Assembly: GCA_041635265.1 (NCBI GenBank)
Contig: JBFJJV010000002.1
Location: 1 to 64,000, forward strand
Source: Panacagrimonas sp041635265
Lineage (GTDB): Bacteria; Pseudomonadota; Gammaproteobacteria; Nevskiales; Nevskiaceae
Direction: 5' to 3'
DNA: 64,000 bases
The notes under the pieces were generated by a model. That model did not search any database, had not been told where the DNA came from, and saw nothing but the letters and a program-made list of their open reading frames with translations. Shown in pieces: positions 25,899 to 35,349 of the stretch. Position 1 is the first letter of the stretch. Every line of letters starts with the position of its first letter. The translations under genes were made by a program, and so were the position numbers.

Positions 25899-28800
25899 TC
25901 AGACCAAGCCCTGCATCTGCGACAACAGGCTGTCTACATCGATGGGCTTTGGGCAGTAATCATTAGCGCCTGCCTCCATGCATTTATCACGATCGCCCGT
26001 CATGGCCTTTGCCGTTACCGCAATAATCGGCAAATCAAGCCATGCCGGATTCTCACGAATCCGTCGGGTTGTTTCATAGCCGTCCATCCCTGGCATCATG
26101 ATGTCCATCAAAACGATATCGATGTCATTTCGCGCCTTGAGCTGACCAAGCGCCTTTTGGCCATCCTGGGCCATGACGACGTTCAATCCGTGTGAACGCA
26201 ATGCCTTGGACAGTGCGAATACATTGCGCATATCGTCGTCCACCACTAACACCGTCTTGCCTCCGAGGTCCGCAGCGGCAGGGTGTTTCTGCTCCTCGGT
26301 GCGCGCTTTTGAGAATTTATTCGGGTCGAGCGCATGTAGGAACAAGGTGACTTCATCGAGCAGCCGTTCTGGCGAACGTGCCCCATGCATCACGATGCTT
26401 TGCGAGTGCTCACTCAGGGAAAGGGTTTCATCATTTGAAAGCTCGCGCGATACATACACTACAACCGCTGGCGCTTGGTCCATGTCCGCAACCTGGGCAA
26501 GAAACTGTGGTACGTCCGAATCAGGGAGATCCGGATCAACCACTAGCCCATCCATCGGAGTGGCCTCCAGCATTTTCAGCCCCTCCTCTATCTTGCTGCA
26601 TTCGATGACCTCCATATGTTGCTTACCAAGTAGATCAAATAGAGCTGCCCTTCTCTCCTCATCGTGCACCAGCAACAAAATCTTGCGGCTGTGAGCCCGC
26701 CGTTCGGGGGCGATCTCATCCAGAACCTGCAAAATTTGCGGCGCCGAAGCAGGCTTGGCCTTTGCCGCATTCACATCCTCGAGTGGCGTCGCCGGTTCCT
26801 TGCCGCGACCGGAGACCACGTGCATCGGCACATCGGCGGTATGCGGATTATTCTTCAACATTTTGATCAATTCCGGGTTATTCATGTCCGGCAAGTTCTG
26901 ATCCATTAACACGGCGAATAACTGCCGTTTTCGGGCGATGGCAATGGCCTCAGAACCGTTTCTGGCAATCATCACCTCAAGTCCACGTTTGGATACGATA
27001 GTAGATAAAGCTTCAGCAAAATCGGCCTCGTCTTCGACGATCAGCACGACCGGTGGTCCCACCGGAGATTCCGCTGCCTCGGTGCCATCCAGGTCAGCTG
27101 CGACGGGCCTTGGGATTTCCACCGGGGCCCCAGTCGGATGGGCCTTTTCAGTCAACAGCGGCATGCCCTGCGTGTCATCCGCATAAGCATCGCTGCTCGC
27201 TGCAATGTGCATTAATCCCTCGGCGGTCTGGGCAGCCGCAGGGATCCCGTGCTCCGGGGCTAGGGGGAGATAAACGGTGAAGGTAGAACCCTCCCCCTCG
27301 ACACTACTCACTCGCACCGCGCCGCCAAGCCGTGTAGTCAGACCATTGACGATCGAGAGCCCCAGGCCAGTTCCACCAAAACGCCGACTGGTACTACTGT
27401 CAGCTTGCTCGAAGGCCTGGAAGACGCGCTGCAATTGCTCCTCTGGGATGCCAATCCCAGTGTCCTTGACGCTGAACGCCACACCACCTTCTACGCGCTC
27501 AGCGATAAGGTCAACTCTACCCGCCTCTGTAAATTTAAATCCATTGGAGAGCAGATTGGTCAGAATCTGCATGAGTCGTTTCGGATCGGTATGGAGAGTC
27601 GCTGGCATATCTGCCGCATAGCTGAGCTGACACTGCAGACCCTTCTCTTCAGCCAGTGGCTTGAAGCGCTTGACCAGAGCCTGCAAGCGCTCTTCAAGCG
27701 CAACGTCTTCGGCATAGAAATCCATCTTACCGGCCTCGACCTTGGACAGATCCAAAATGTCGTTGATCAGCTGAAGCAAGCTTTGGCCGCTCTCGTGAAT
27801 AATCCGCGCAGACTCTATTTCTTCCTCGTCCAGATGCCCATCAAAATTATCAGCCAAGGTCCTTGAAAGGATCAGCATGGAGTTGAGCGGCGTGCGCAAT
27901 TCGTGGGACATATTGGCCAGGAACTCGCTCTTGTAACGACTTGCCTGCTCGAGTTCGAGAGCTCTTTTCTTTTCCGCTCCGCGAGCCAGCTCCAGTTCAC
28001 TCTGCCTCTGCCGCAGCGCCTCTGTTTTATCCTCAAGCGCGGCATTGATACTACGCAACTCTTCGGTCTGCGAGCGCAGACTTTCTTCAGAAGACTTGAG
28101 CTGCCTGCCCTGAGCTTCAAGCTGCTCAGTACGACGACTCAAAGCCTCGTTGACCGACCGCATTTGCTCCTGCTGCACGCGCAGTGCTTCCTCAGATGCT
28201 TGCAACTCCTCCGACTGCGCCTGGCTCTCGTGCAGCAATTCTCGGGTTCGCAGACCACGCGACAAAGCGTCCCAACCCAAGGCGACAGTCACCAGAACCT
28301 GATCGAGCAAGGCGCGATCATCCTCGCGTGGCGGTCTCAGCAAGCCAATTTCCAGTACGGCGATGACATGGCCGCGCGCACTCAGCGGCATAAACATAAG
28401 GGCCTGAGGCGGCGCGGCACCCAGTCCGGACACTATTTTAGAATAGCCCTCGGGCACCGGACATAGCTCTATGATTCGACCTTCGGTCATGGCCTGCCCA
28501 ATAAGCCCTTCCCCTCGCCGAAAACGCTTGGCAGTCAGTGCGGCATCTGGCAGTCCGTAGGCCGCACACCACTCCAGAGCATCGCCATTATCGTCCCAGC
28601 GGTAGGCAAGGGCATAACCTGCCTCAACCGAATGACAGAGTTCGCGCAACAGGACCTCGCCAAATTGACTCTCGTTTTCACAGGTCTGCAGCAGAGCGAT
28701 AATGTTCGTGGAATGTTCGCTAACCCAGCTCGAACGTCGCTGAGCGACACTGGCATCTCTAAATTGCTTGAAGCCGATGGCCAGCTGCCCAATTTCGTCG

Positions 28801-29540
28801 TGACGTTCTTTAAATGGAATTTCGGCTTCATAACCGCTGGCCAACGTGGGCACCAATCGAGCGAGCTCCTCCAGAGGATGTCCAATAAGTCCTTGCAATG
28901 AACGCATTGCGGCTCTCGCCAATAGGATGCCCACAATGACCATTAGGACGATCAGAACCAGCATGATCTGGGCAAAAATTTCGTTGCGCTGTTGTCGTGT
29001 AGCCAGTGAACGGCGTTCGGCGGTCAGCATTTCGCCCAACAAGTTCACGCCGCGACGAAGAATCAATTCTGCCTCCACGCTGGTGAGCGCAGTTGCAATG
29101 TCGCTGAATTTGCCGCCGCGATTTGCCAGATCAACGGCGGGCGCCGCGATCGTGTCGCGCCAATCCCGCAATAGTTCCAATAATTCGACCATGCGCGCCT
29201 CCTGAGCCGGATCGCGCTGCGTAATCTTCTGCAGGCGGGCTACCGACGCGTCGTAGTCTTCTCGGCCCTCGACTTGAGCTTGCAAATATGATTTGTGTCC
29301 GGTCATTGCATAAGCCCTGAGGCCTGACACCTGACGAAATGTGTCTGCACGCAGCTGCTCCATCAGGGCAATGGTTTCGGCGCTTTCGTCAGTCCATCTC
29401 CGTGCATCGCGCAGCTGGATCTGCATCCAGACAAACGCAGTACACCCCAGAATGAGCACCGCAATCTGAACACCAAAGGCGCGCTTCAGCCGCTTCTGAA
29501 TTGAGTGATCCGCGCCTCCCTTATTAATGTTCGCCATCAT
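25899..29540 (-). CDS. Hybrid sensor histidine kinase, CHASE3–HAMP–GAF–HisKA–HATPase–3×REC
   Basis: A 1213-residue membrane kinase. A first helix (~24–42) and a second (~191–210) enclose a periplasmic four-helix CHASE3-type domain. HAMP (~211–265), GAF (~280–430) and a long coiled coil (~435–540) follow. The phospho-histidine is His546 (NMSHELRTPLN), and the ATPase has VKDTGIGIPEEQL and GGTGLGLSIVN. Three receivers end the protein: the first with LMDQNLPDMN, a weak second (VVDPDLPDSD, no conserved Lys), and a canonical third (VLMDIMMPGMDG…CPKPID). ATG 29540 overlaps the TerB stop (ATGA). CheR, CheB and a REC–GGDEF protein follow, so it probably controls that output. Confidence 0.9.
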   Translation of the reverse strand: MMANINKGGADHSIQKRLKRAFGVQIAVLILGCTAFVWMQIQLRDARRWTDESAETIALMEQLRADTFRQVSGLRAYAMTGHKSYLQAQVEGREDYDASVARLQKITQRDPAQEARMVELLELLRDWRDTIAAPAVDLANRGGKFSDIATALTSVEAELILRRGVNLLGEMLTAERRSLATRQQRNEIFAQIMLVLIVLMVIVGILLARAAMRSLQGLIGHPLEELARLVPTLASGYEAEIPFKERHDEIGQLAIGFKQFRDASVAQRRSSWVSEHSTNIIALLQTCENESQFGEVLLRELCHSVEAGYALAYRWDDNGDALEWCAAYGLPDAALTAKRFRRGEGLIGQAMTEGRIIELCPVPEGYSKIVSGLGAAPPQALMFMPLSARGHVIAVLEIGLLRPPREDDRALLDQVLVTVALGWDALSRGLRTRELLHESQAQSEELQASEEALRVQQEQMRSVNEALSRRTEQLEAQGRQLKSSEESLRSQTEELRSINAALEDKTEALRQRQSELELARGAEKKRALELEQASRYKSEFLANMSHELRTPLNSMLILSRTLADNFDGHLDEEEIESARIIHESGQSLLQLINDILDLSKVEAGKMDFYAEDVALEERLQALVKRFKPLAEEKGLQCQLSYAADMPATLHTDPKRLMQILTNLLSNGFKFTEAGRVDLIAERVEGGVAFSVKDTGIGIPEEQLQRVFQAFEQADSSTSRRFGGTGLGLSIVNGLTTRLGGAVRVSSVEGEGSTFTVYLPLAPEHGIPAAAQTAEGLMHIAASSDAYADDTQGMPLLTEKAHPTGAPVEIPRPVAADLDGTEAAESPVGPPVVLIVEDEADFAEALSTIVSKRGLEVMIARNGSEAIAIARKRQLFAVLMDQNLPDMNNPELIKMLKNNPHTADVPMHVVSGRGKEPATPLEDVNAAKAKPASAPQILQVLDEIAPERRAHSRKILLLVHDEERRAALFDLLGKQHMEVIECSKIEEGLKMLEATPMDGLVVDPDLPDSDVPQFLAQVADMDQAPAVVVYVSRELSNDETLSLSEHSQSIVMHGARSPERLLDEVTLFLHALDPNKFSKARTEEQKHPAAADLGGKTVLVVDDDMRNVFALSKALRSHGLNVVMAQDGQKALGQLKARNDIDIVLMDIMMPGMDGYETTRRIRENPAWLDLPIIAVTAKAMTGDRDKCMEAGANDYCPKPIDVDSLLSQMQGLV

Positions 29541-29977
29541 GCGGTCCCGCAAACCTCGAGCTTGGTCTGAATATAATCAGCGTGAGGAATATGCATAAGG
29601 TCGGCGATCTGGCGCAGCAGATGTTCTTCCTGAGGATCAATGTTGTGATCTGCGTAGGCCACCTGCCAAAGACAGTGCATCAGCGCGCGCTTCTCTGGAC
29701 CGCTCAGGGCCTCATTCAAACGCGATATCGGTCCATACAGCGAGACAGCCTGCTCAGCAGCGGACTCGGCATCACCGATGATCCGTTTCAGCTCATCGGC
29801 GCTTAGGCCGAACTCGCGGCTAAGAGCGGCACTTACTGCGTCAATTTCAGCAACCGAGCGATCGAAATCTGCGCGCGCGCATTCGAGCAATAGGATGGCA
29901 GCGGCGATTTCGCGCGGTGGGTGCACCTCACCTGTCGACGCTTCTTTCTGGAGGCGTGAGATCCATTTTTTCCACAT
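29537..29977 (-). CDS. TerB family protein
   Basis: A 146-residue protein of the TerB (tellurite-resistance-type) helical fold. It begins MWKKWISRLQ at ATG 29977, like many TerB proteins; the longer frame upstream is not supported. The conserved core is ALMHCLWQVAYADHNIDPQEEHLL near the C-terminus (cited as positions ~105–128), with acidic residues at the usual metal-binding places. TerB domains occur in stress and signalling contexts, not only tellurite resistance. It overlaps the hybrid kinase start by four bases, implying coupled synthesis, which is the odd feature of this cluster. Confidence 0.8.
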   Translation of the reverse strand: MWKKWISRLQKEASTGEVHPPREIAAAILLLECARADFDRSVAEIDAVSAALSREFGLSADELKRIIGDAESAAEQAVSLYGPISRLNEALSGPEKRALMHCLWQVAYADHNIDPQEEHLLRQIADLMHIPHADYIQTKLEVCGTA

Positions 29978-30181
29978 AGCTTCAGAATCCGGATTCAGGT
30001 CGTAAGCCAAGCTAATCAGAGCCGTGAACCAGACCCAGCTCGGAGCAGCACGGGAAGCGCGCAGGAACGATTTGGCTCCAATGACGGCACCACCCAAGGA
30101 ACATCACACTTTCTCATTAAATTGTATCTACCGACAGTGTAACCAGCCTGCATAGCTCGTGTAGAACCCAGCTTCCCCGAC

Positions 30182-30844
30182 TCAATTGCCCCAGTTCGCC
30201 TGAATGAACCCCCTCACCTGGGTCCGAATCTCCCCCAGACGACCGTGAAAGAAGTGCCCTGCGCCGTCGACGCTCAACAAGCGCGGTTTGGGATCATAGC
30301 CTGCCAGTACCTGACTCGTTTCTTCGTGTGAGACCACTTCGTCATCTCGAGAATGAATGATCAGCCAGGGACATTCTGGGTGGGATGGATGCGACGCATC
30401 TGGGAAATATTTGCCAAACGGCGGAGCAATGCTCACAAGCACGGCGGGTTTGGCCCGCTCGGCAGCGGAAAGGCTGACGAAGCTTCCAAAGGAAAATCCC
30501 ATCAGAAGCAACTTCTTTCCCGGGAACTGCGCACGTAGCCAACTGATCACAGTGAGGCAATCTTCGGTTTCCCCTCGCGCCTGATCGTGCTCTCCCTGAC
30601 TGGCACCTACACCGCGAAAATTGAAGCGAATGGCCGCCATTCCCAATTTCTGCGCTACCGAATCCAAGGTGTACACCACCTTGTTTCCCATTTCGCCGCC
30701 GTACAGCGGATGCGGATGGCAAGTGACGGCGATGCCGCTCACTGCCCCTTCGGGGACCGTCAATAGACACTCGATGCCCCCTACGGGACCATCGATAAGA
30801 CCTCTCGCGCTTGCCCCGGGCGCCGGAATATCCAGCGGAATCAT
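30182..30844 (-). CDS. Alpha/beta hydrolase (dienelactone-hydrolase-like)
   Basis: A 220-residue cytoplasmic alpha/beta hydrolase. The early oxyanion-type motif is TCHPHPLYGGEMGNKVV, followed by RFNFRGVGASQGEHD, the nucleophile elbow GFSFGSFVS (Ser in G-F-S-F-G) and a C-terminal GAGHFFHG histidine. Proteins of this pattern are common, uncharacterised hydrolases of proteobacteria. ATG 30844 overlaps the stop of the SH3 gene (TAATG), so the two are coupled. Substrate unknown. Confidence 0.85.
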   Translation of the reverse strand: MIPLDIPAPGASARGLIDGPVGGIECLLTVPEGAVSGIAVTCHPHPLYGGEMGNKVVYTLDSVAQKLGMAAIRFNFRGVGASQGEHDQARGETEDCLTVISWLRAQFPGKKLLLMGFSFGSFVSLSAAERAKPAVLVSIAPPFGKYFPDASHPSHPECPWLIIHSRDDEVVSHEETSQVLAGYDPKPRLLSVDGAGHFFHGRLGEIRTQVRGFIQANWGN

Positions 30845-31401
30845 TATAGGTTCGCATTCCATTTCTTACGGCGACCGACACCAGGCAGCAGCGGTACCAG
30901 TAACCCAATCAACACGCCCACAATGACAAGCCCGATAGCGGTCATGGTGTCGATGACAGGTTTGGCTGACTCATGATCTTCCAGGCTGTCGGCAGCAAGA
31001 GGGGGTTCTTCCTGCGTCTCGGCATTTGACTCGATCAAGCGCTCATTCTGGGCGCTGAGCTTGCGAAGCAGCGCTTGCTGCTCGGCCAACTTGGCCGCCA
31101 TGTTTGCAATGCGTTCCCGTGCCGGCGGCTCTACAGAAAGATATTTGGCCAAAACCCAACCCTCGCGCCCTGGGGCGATACGGACCTTGGCGTAGCCGCT
31201 GTCTTTCCCGGATTCGAGCAATTCCACCCGAGTACCGGACTTGACCAGAGCAGACACCTGCGCCTTCATGCCCTCGCCCTTTCTGAGGGTAACCGAAATT
31301 TCGTCGCTGATATAGCGCACGGGCGCGCCCTCGCTCTGGGCCCAAGATGCCACAGCCCAGCAAAGGAAAGTCAAGAAAACTCCTATCCGCACGCGCCTCA
31401 C
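30844..31401 (-). CDS. TIGR04211-type SH3 domain membrane protein (YgiM-like)
   Basis: A 185-residue protein: signal peptide (VFLTFLCWAVASWAQ), bacterial SH3b domain at ~27–95 (YISDEISVTLRKGEG, VELLESGKDSGYAKVR, GREGWVLAKYL), a coiled coil at ~97–130, and a C-terminal membrane helix (AIGLVIVGVLIGLLVPLLPG) with a basic tail. This layout matches the TIGR04211/YgiM family, anchored in the inner membrane with the SH3 domain in the periplasm, possibly contacting peptidoglycan. It overlaps the downstream hydrolase and is divergent from tatD. Confidence 0.87.
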   Translation of the reverse strand: MRRVRIGVFLTFLCWAVASWAQSEGAPVRYISDEISVTLRKGEGMKAQVSALVKSGTRVELLESGKDSGYAKVRIAPGREGWVLAKYLSVEPPARERIANMAAKLAEQQALLRKLSAQNERLIESNAETQEEPPLAADSLEDHESAKPVIDTMTAIGLVIVGVLIGLLVPLLPGVGRRKKWNANL

Positions 31402-31536
31402 TCTCCCAATAATCTGCTACTAAAACGGCGACAATCCGAGAGTCTAACTTAGGCTGCGTCCAAGATCGCTTGCACATTCGGCCCTGAATAAGGATTCTTG
31501 CCAGAATCCCTTAAGATTCTCACCAAACTGTAAATT

Positions 31537-32328
31537 ATGATTGATATCGGCGCCAACCTTACCCACGACAGCTTTAACTCTGACCGCGAGGCCGTACTTG
31601 AACGGGCCTGGCAGGCGGGCTTGAGCGCCATTGTGATCACCGGCAGTTCCATCGAGAGCGCGCAACAGGCCCTGAAGATCTGCGCGGCGCACCCCGAGAA
31701 GTCACTATTCACCACAGCTGGCCTGCATCCTCATCATGCCGATGACTGGTCCCAGGATTGCGCGCACGCGATACGCGAAATCGCGCGAAATCCAGCGGTG
31801 GTTTCGCTCGGAGAATGCGGATTAGATTATTTTCGAACACTGTCAAAGCCAGATTCCCAACGCAAAGCCCTGCGAGCGCAACTCGAGCTCGCAGCAAGCC
31901 TGCGCAAGCCGGTCTTTCTTCATCAGCGTGACGCTCATGAAGATTTTCTGGGCATTCTGCGCGAGTTCCGCCCTCACCTGAACGAAGTCTGCGTCCACTG
32001 TTTTACCGATACCGCACAAGCCGCCGAAGATTATCTGGCGCTCGATTGCCATATTGGCATCACGGGATGGATTTGCGATGAACGACGCGGCACAGCCCTC
32101 GTTGACATCGTCAAGCAGATTCCAGCGGATCGACTGATGATTGAAACCGATGCGCCCTACTTGCTGCCCCGCAATTTACCCAAGGCGGAGCGCCCCCGAA
32201 ACGCACGGCGAAATGAGCCCGCTTTTCTGCCCTATGTGGCGCAGAAAATCGCCGAGGCCAGGGGCGACACCCTGGTCCGAATTCAGTCCTTGAGCGAGAC
32301 CAACGCGCGGCGCTTCTTCCGGATCTGA
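31537..32328 (+). CDS. tatD: TatD family metal-dependent hydrolase (DNase)
   Basis: A 263-residue TIM-barrel metallohydrolase. The usual opening IDxHxH metal motif is here IDIGANLTHDSF, as in TatD proper, which has N-L-T. Further ligands are in AGLHPHHADDW, SLGECGLDYFR, FLHQRDAH, VHCFTDT and ETDAPYLLP. TatD of E. coli is a 3'–5' exonuclease acting on oxidatively damaged DNA. No ribosome site is evident upstream. An imperfect inverted repeat (AAGGATTCT…AGAATCCCTT, 31490–31512) lies about 24 bp before the start. Confidence 0.92.
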   Translation: MIDIGANLTHDSFNSDREAVLERAWQAGLSAIVITGSSIESAQQALKICAAHPEKSLFTTAGLHPHHADDWSQDCAHAIREIARNPAVVSLGECGLDYFRTLSKPDSQRKALRAQLELAASLRKPVFLHQRDAHEDFLGILREFRPHLNEVCVHCFTDTAQAAEDYLALDCHIGITGWICDERRGTALVDIVKQIPADRLMIETDAPYLLPRNLPKAERPRNARRNEPAFLPYVAQKIAEARGDTLVRIQSLSETNARRFFRI

Positions 32329-32333
32329 AGCCT

Positions 32334-33458
32334 TTATGGCTTGCAGTCCAGTGCCGGCGACGGGTGCGGCCGATCGAGCCCACCAGAGCTGCGCAGATCA
32401 GAGAGCAGCACGTGCGCGATCGCGCTGTCAGAGAGACTGCCCAAGTACAAAGCGCCATTGTGCTCGATCACACTGGTGACCGGACCGAAGGCTTTGGCGG
32501 AGGGGTCCTGATATTGTTCGATGACCTTGCCTTCCAGATCAAGACCGACGACATGCGCGCGAACGGCCGGCTTAAGTTGCAAAAAGGCGGGTAATCGCGC
32601 GATAACAGTGCGCCAGAAGGGACGCTCGGACAGTGAGTCGAGTAGTGAAGAGCGTGGTGAGACCAGGGCGAGCCAGAAGCGATCTCGGCCGTTAAAGGTA
32701 ATGTTGTCCGGAAACCCGGGCAGGCCGCCCGCAAAAACTTCCCGCGTTCCTGCTTTCGGACCTTTGAGCCAGAAACGCGTGACCCGATAAGCCGTCGTCT
32801 CGTTGATCAGGATGAAGGCGTCGTCCGGACCCAGAGCGACTCCGTTTGCAAAATTCAAATCAGTCAGCAGCGCAACTGCCTCGCCGCGGTTCGGGTCATA
32901 GCGCAGCAATCGTCCCCCTGAGCCGTGCTCCAATACATCCAGCATCCGATCATGAAGGCCGAATTTCCATGACGCGTCAGTGAAATAAATTCTGCCCTGG
33001 GCATCGATATCCAGATCATCCGGAAACCTCAACGGGATCCCATCAGCATGGTCAGCAAGAATCTTCATTTCGCCGGCGGCGTCCAAGCTCAGCAAACCCG
33101 AAATCGCGTCTGCGACCAACACATTTCCCTGCGAATCGATCTTGAGCCCGAGCGGTCGCCCACCGGTATTTCCGAGCACGCGACAGGATTTCAAATCCGC
33201 AGGAATCCTCACAACACGGCCGTCTTCCAGACCGGTGTACAACTCACCCGCCCGCCCGAATGCGACGGCTTCCGGCCCCGGCAGACTGCCGTCGCCCAGA
33301 CGCTGTAGCGCGCGCAGGCGCTCATTCTCGGCAAACTGTCCGCGATATCCCGGGTTTTCAGCCGCCTGCCAAGCGACTGGCCTGATCGATACCGGCCACG
33401 CGGCCAAATACGCCAAGCACAAAATACCCAGAATCAGGCCCAGCTTTTTCTTCTTCAA
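32334..33458 (-). CDS. SMP-30/strictosidine synthase-like beta-propeller protein
   Basis: A 374-residue six-bladed propeller resembling mammalian APMAP and plant strictosidine synthase-like proteins. A lysine-flanked membrane anchor (LGLILGILCLAYLAAWPV) starts the chain. Blades are marked by LPGPEAVAF, GRPLGLKIDSQGNVLVAD, FPDDLDIDAQGRIYFTDAS, ANGVALGPDDAF and LPGFPDNITFNGRDRFWLAL. TTG 33458 has GGAG eight bases upstream; ATG 33494 would also leave the neighbour intact. Members include lactonases and arylesterases, but the substrate here is unknown. It is divergent from the acyl-CoA synthetase. Confidence 0.8.
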   Translation of the reverse strand: MKKKKLGLILGILCLAYLAAWPVSIRPVAWQAAENPGYRGQFAENERLRALQRLGDGSLPGPEAVAFGRAGELYTGLEDGRVVRIPADLKSCRVLGNTGGRPLGLKIDSQGNVLVADAISGLLSLDAAGEMKILADHADGIPLRFPDDLDIDAQGRIYFTDASWKFGLHDRMLDVLEHGSGGRLLRYDPNRGEAVALLTDLNFANGVALGPDDAFILINETTAYRVTRFWLKGPKAGTREVFAGGLPGFPDNITFNGRDRFWLALVSPRSSLLDSLSERPFWRTVIARLPAFLQLKPAVRAHVVGLDLEGKVIEQYQDPSAKAFGPVTSVIEHNGALYLGSLSDSAIAHVLLSDLRSSGGLDRPHPSPALDCKP

Positions 33459-33589
33459 ACAAATCGCTCCATTCCAAATTCGGTCGGGGCGCATTGTCCA
33501 CTCGTGGCTGCCCATCCCGCAACGCACAGCATTACACTGATGCCCTGCATTCGTCGCATCAATACATAAATTATCCAGGGAGCGCTGCG

Positions 33590-35248
33590 ATGTCGGAACT
33601 GATGACACCGGTCGATATGTTGTTGAAATGGTCGAAAGAGAGGTCGAACCAGACTTGGTTGGTTCAGCCGCGGGACGGAGAAACCTTGAGGTGGACTTGG
33701 GCTGAGGCCGAACAAGAAGCGCGCAAAATGGCTAGCGCCCTGCTGGCGATGGGCCTGCAGCGCGGAGATCGCGTTGCCATCTCCGGACGCAACACAGCAC
33801 ACTGGTTTTTGGCCGACATGGCTTGCGGACTGGCTGGTCTGGTCGGGGTCGGGCTATATCCCAAGCAAGCTGAAAGTGCCCTGAAATTTATCCTCGAACA
33901 CAGCGAAGCGAAGGTTCTTTTTCTGGGGCCGATGAGCGATCACGCCGAGTTCCTCGGCGCGCTGCCGGCGGGAATCAAGACAATCTCCTTCCCATACGCA
34001 GACTCGCCCAAAGGAGACAGTACCTGGGATGAAGTGATCGAGGGCGCACACCCTATGAAGGATTACCAGAATCCTGCGCCAGACGATATGGCCTGCCTGA
34101 TCTATACCTCGGGCACCACCGGCGATCCAAAAGGCGTGATGATCACCTGGGGTAATCTAGCCTTTGCCTCTGAAGGAACCTTGTCCCTGATGCCGCCCAA
34201 AGGTCAGGAGCGATTTTTCTCCTACCTGCCACTGGCACATGCCTTCGAGCGCGGGGCGGTACTGGGGCTGAGTCTGTACCTGGGCGGTGAAGTTCATTTT
34301 CTGGAGCAATTGGAAAAGCTGGCCGAGCAGTTGCCTAAGGTGGCGCCTACCCGATTTTATGGTGTCCCACTGGTCTACGGGCGTTTCCAGGCAGCCATAC
34401 TCAGGAAAATGCCAGAGCAGAAACTGGACCGTCTCATGGGAATCCCGATTCTCGGCGGATTCATCCGCCGGAAAATTCTCAAAGGCCTCGGCTTGCACAA
34501 GGCCAACTACATCTTCTCCGGCGCAGCCCCTTTGCCCATTCCGCTGATGGAGTGGTTCAAAAAATATATGCGGCTGGATATTCTTCAAGGCTATGGCATG
34601 ACCGAAAACAGCATCTATGCCACCGCCAATATTCCAGGCCAGAGCAAAATGGGTTCGGTCGGCAAGCCGCTGCCACACTCCGGATTCAAACTATCGGACG
34701 AGGAAGAAATTCTGTTCAAACACCCGGGCGTGATGGCGGGATACTACAAGGAACCCGAGAAAACCAAGGAAACCTTTACCGAGGATGGCTATCTCCGTAC
34801 CGGCGATAAGGGCCGAGTCGATGAGGACGGCTATGTCTACATCACCGGTCGCGTAAAAGACATTTTTAAAACGCTGAAAGGCAAGTACGTCTCGCCGGCC
34901 CCGATTGAAGGCCAGCTCACTCGCAACACGGATATCGATCAATTGTGCATGGTAGGTATGGGCCTCAAACAGCCCCTGATGCTGGTCTCTCTATTGCCGG
35001 GAACTGCGCAGAGAAAGAGCAGAGATGTTCTGGAAAAAGAACTTAGCTCCGACATGCAATTCGTCAATAAGAAACTCGAAGCGCATGAGCAAATTGCAAA
35101 AATCGTGATCGTGAATGATGCCTGGACCGTGGACAACGGCATGATGACGCCGACCATGAAAGTAAAGCGAGCTGAAGTCGAGAAACGCTATGCGACTCTG
35201 ATCGAACGAGAGGCGGCTGTTCGCGCAGCCGTCGGCTGGGAGAGTTAG
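33590..35248 (+). CDS. AMP-dependent long-chain acyl-CoA synthetase
   Basis: A 552-residue ANL-superfamily ligase activating a carboxylate (probably a fatty acid) through an acyl-adenylate. The P-loop-like motif is YTSGTTGDPKGVM, the adenine motif is QGYGMTENS, and the hinge region is LRTGDKGRVDEDGYVYITGRVKD (positions ~402–424). A shorter C-terminal lobe with YVSPAPIE resembles eukaryotic-type long-chain synthetases. I start at ATG 33590 (GGGAG eight bases before). It is followed after 79 bp by a BASS transporter, which may import an organic anion for it; that link is inference. Confidence 0.9.
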   Translation: MSELMTPVDMLLKWSKERSNQTWLVQPRDGETLRWTWAEAEQEARKMASALLAMGLQRGDRVAISGRNTAHWFLADMACGLAGLVGVGLYPKQAESALKFILEHSEAKVLFLGPMSDHAEFLGALPAGIKTISFPYADSPKGDSTWDEVIEGAHPMKDYQNPAPDDMACLIYTSGTTGDPKGVMITWGNLAFASEGTLSLMPPKGQERFFSYLPLAHAFERGAVLGLSLYLGGEVHFLEQLEKLAEQLPKVAPTRFYGVPLVYGRFQAAILRKMPEQKLDRLMGIPILGGFIRRKILKGLGLHKANYIFSGAAPLPIPLMEWFKKYMRLDILQGYGMTENSIYATANIPGQSKMGSVGKPLPHSGFKLSDEEEILFKHPGVMAGYYKEPEKTKETFTEDGYLRTGDKGRVDEDGYVYITGRVKDIFKTLKGKYVSPAPIEGQLTRNTDIDQLCMVGMGLKQPLMLVSLLPGTAQRKSRDVLEKELSSDMQFVNKKLEAHEQIAKIVIVNDAWTVDNGMMTPTMKVKRAEVEKRYATLIEREAAVRAAVGWES

Positions 35249-35325
35249 TCAGGAAATCGGTTCTGCAGAGAAGTCCAACACCCGAGAGGCTCATGCAAAT
35301 CCCTGAAGCCAGCGGCATCGTAATT

Positions 35326-35349
35326 CGATGGTGATGTTCCTCACCATCG
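35326..35349 (+). promoter_or_regulatory. Inverted repeat covering the BASS start codon
   Basis: CGATGGTGA and TCACCATCG are exact complements separated by TGTTCC. The arms include the ATG at 35328, so an RNA hairpin with a 9-bp stem would bury the start codon; alternatively it is a dyad for a DNA-binding protein. Because the arms are also codons 1–7, chance or protein constraint may explain it. Confidence 0.35.
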
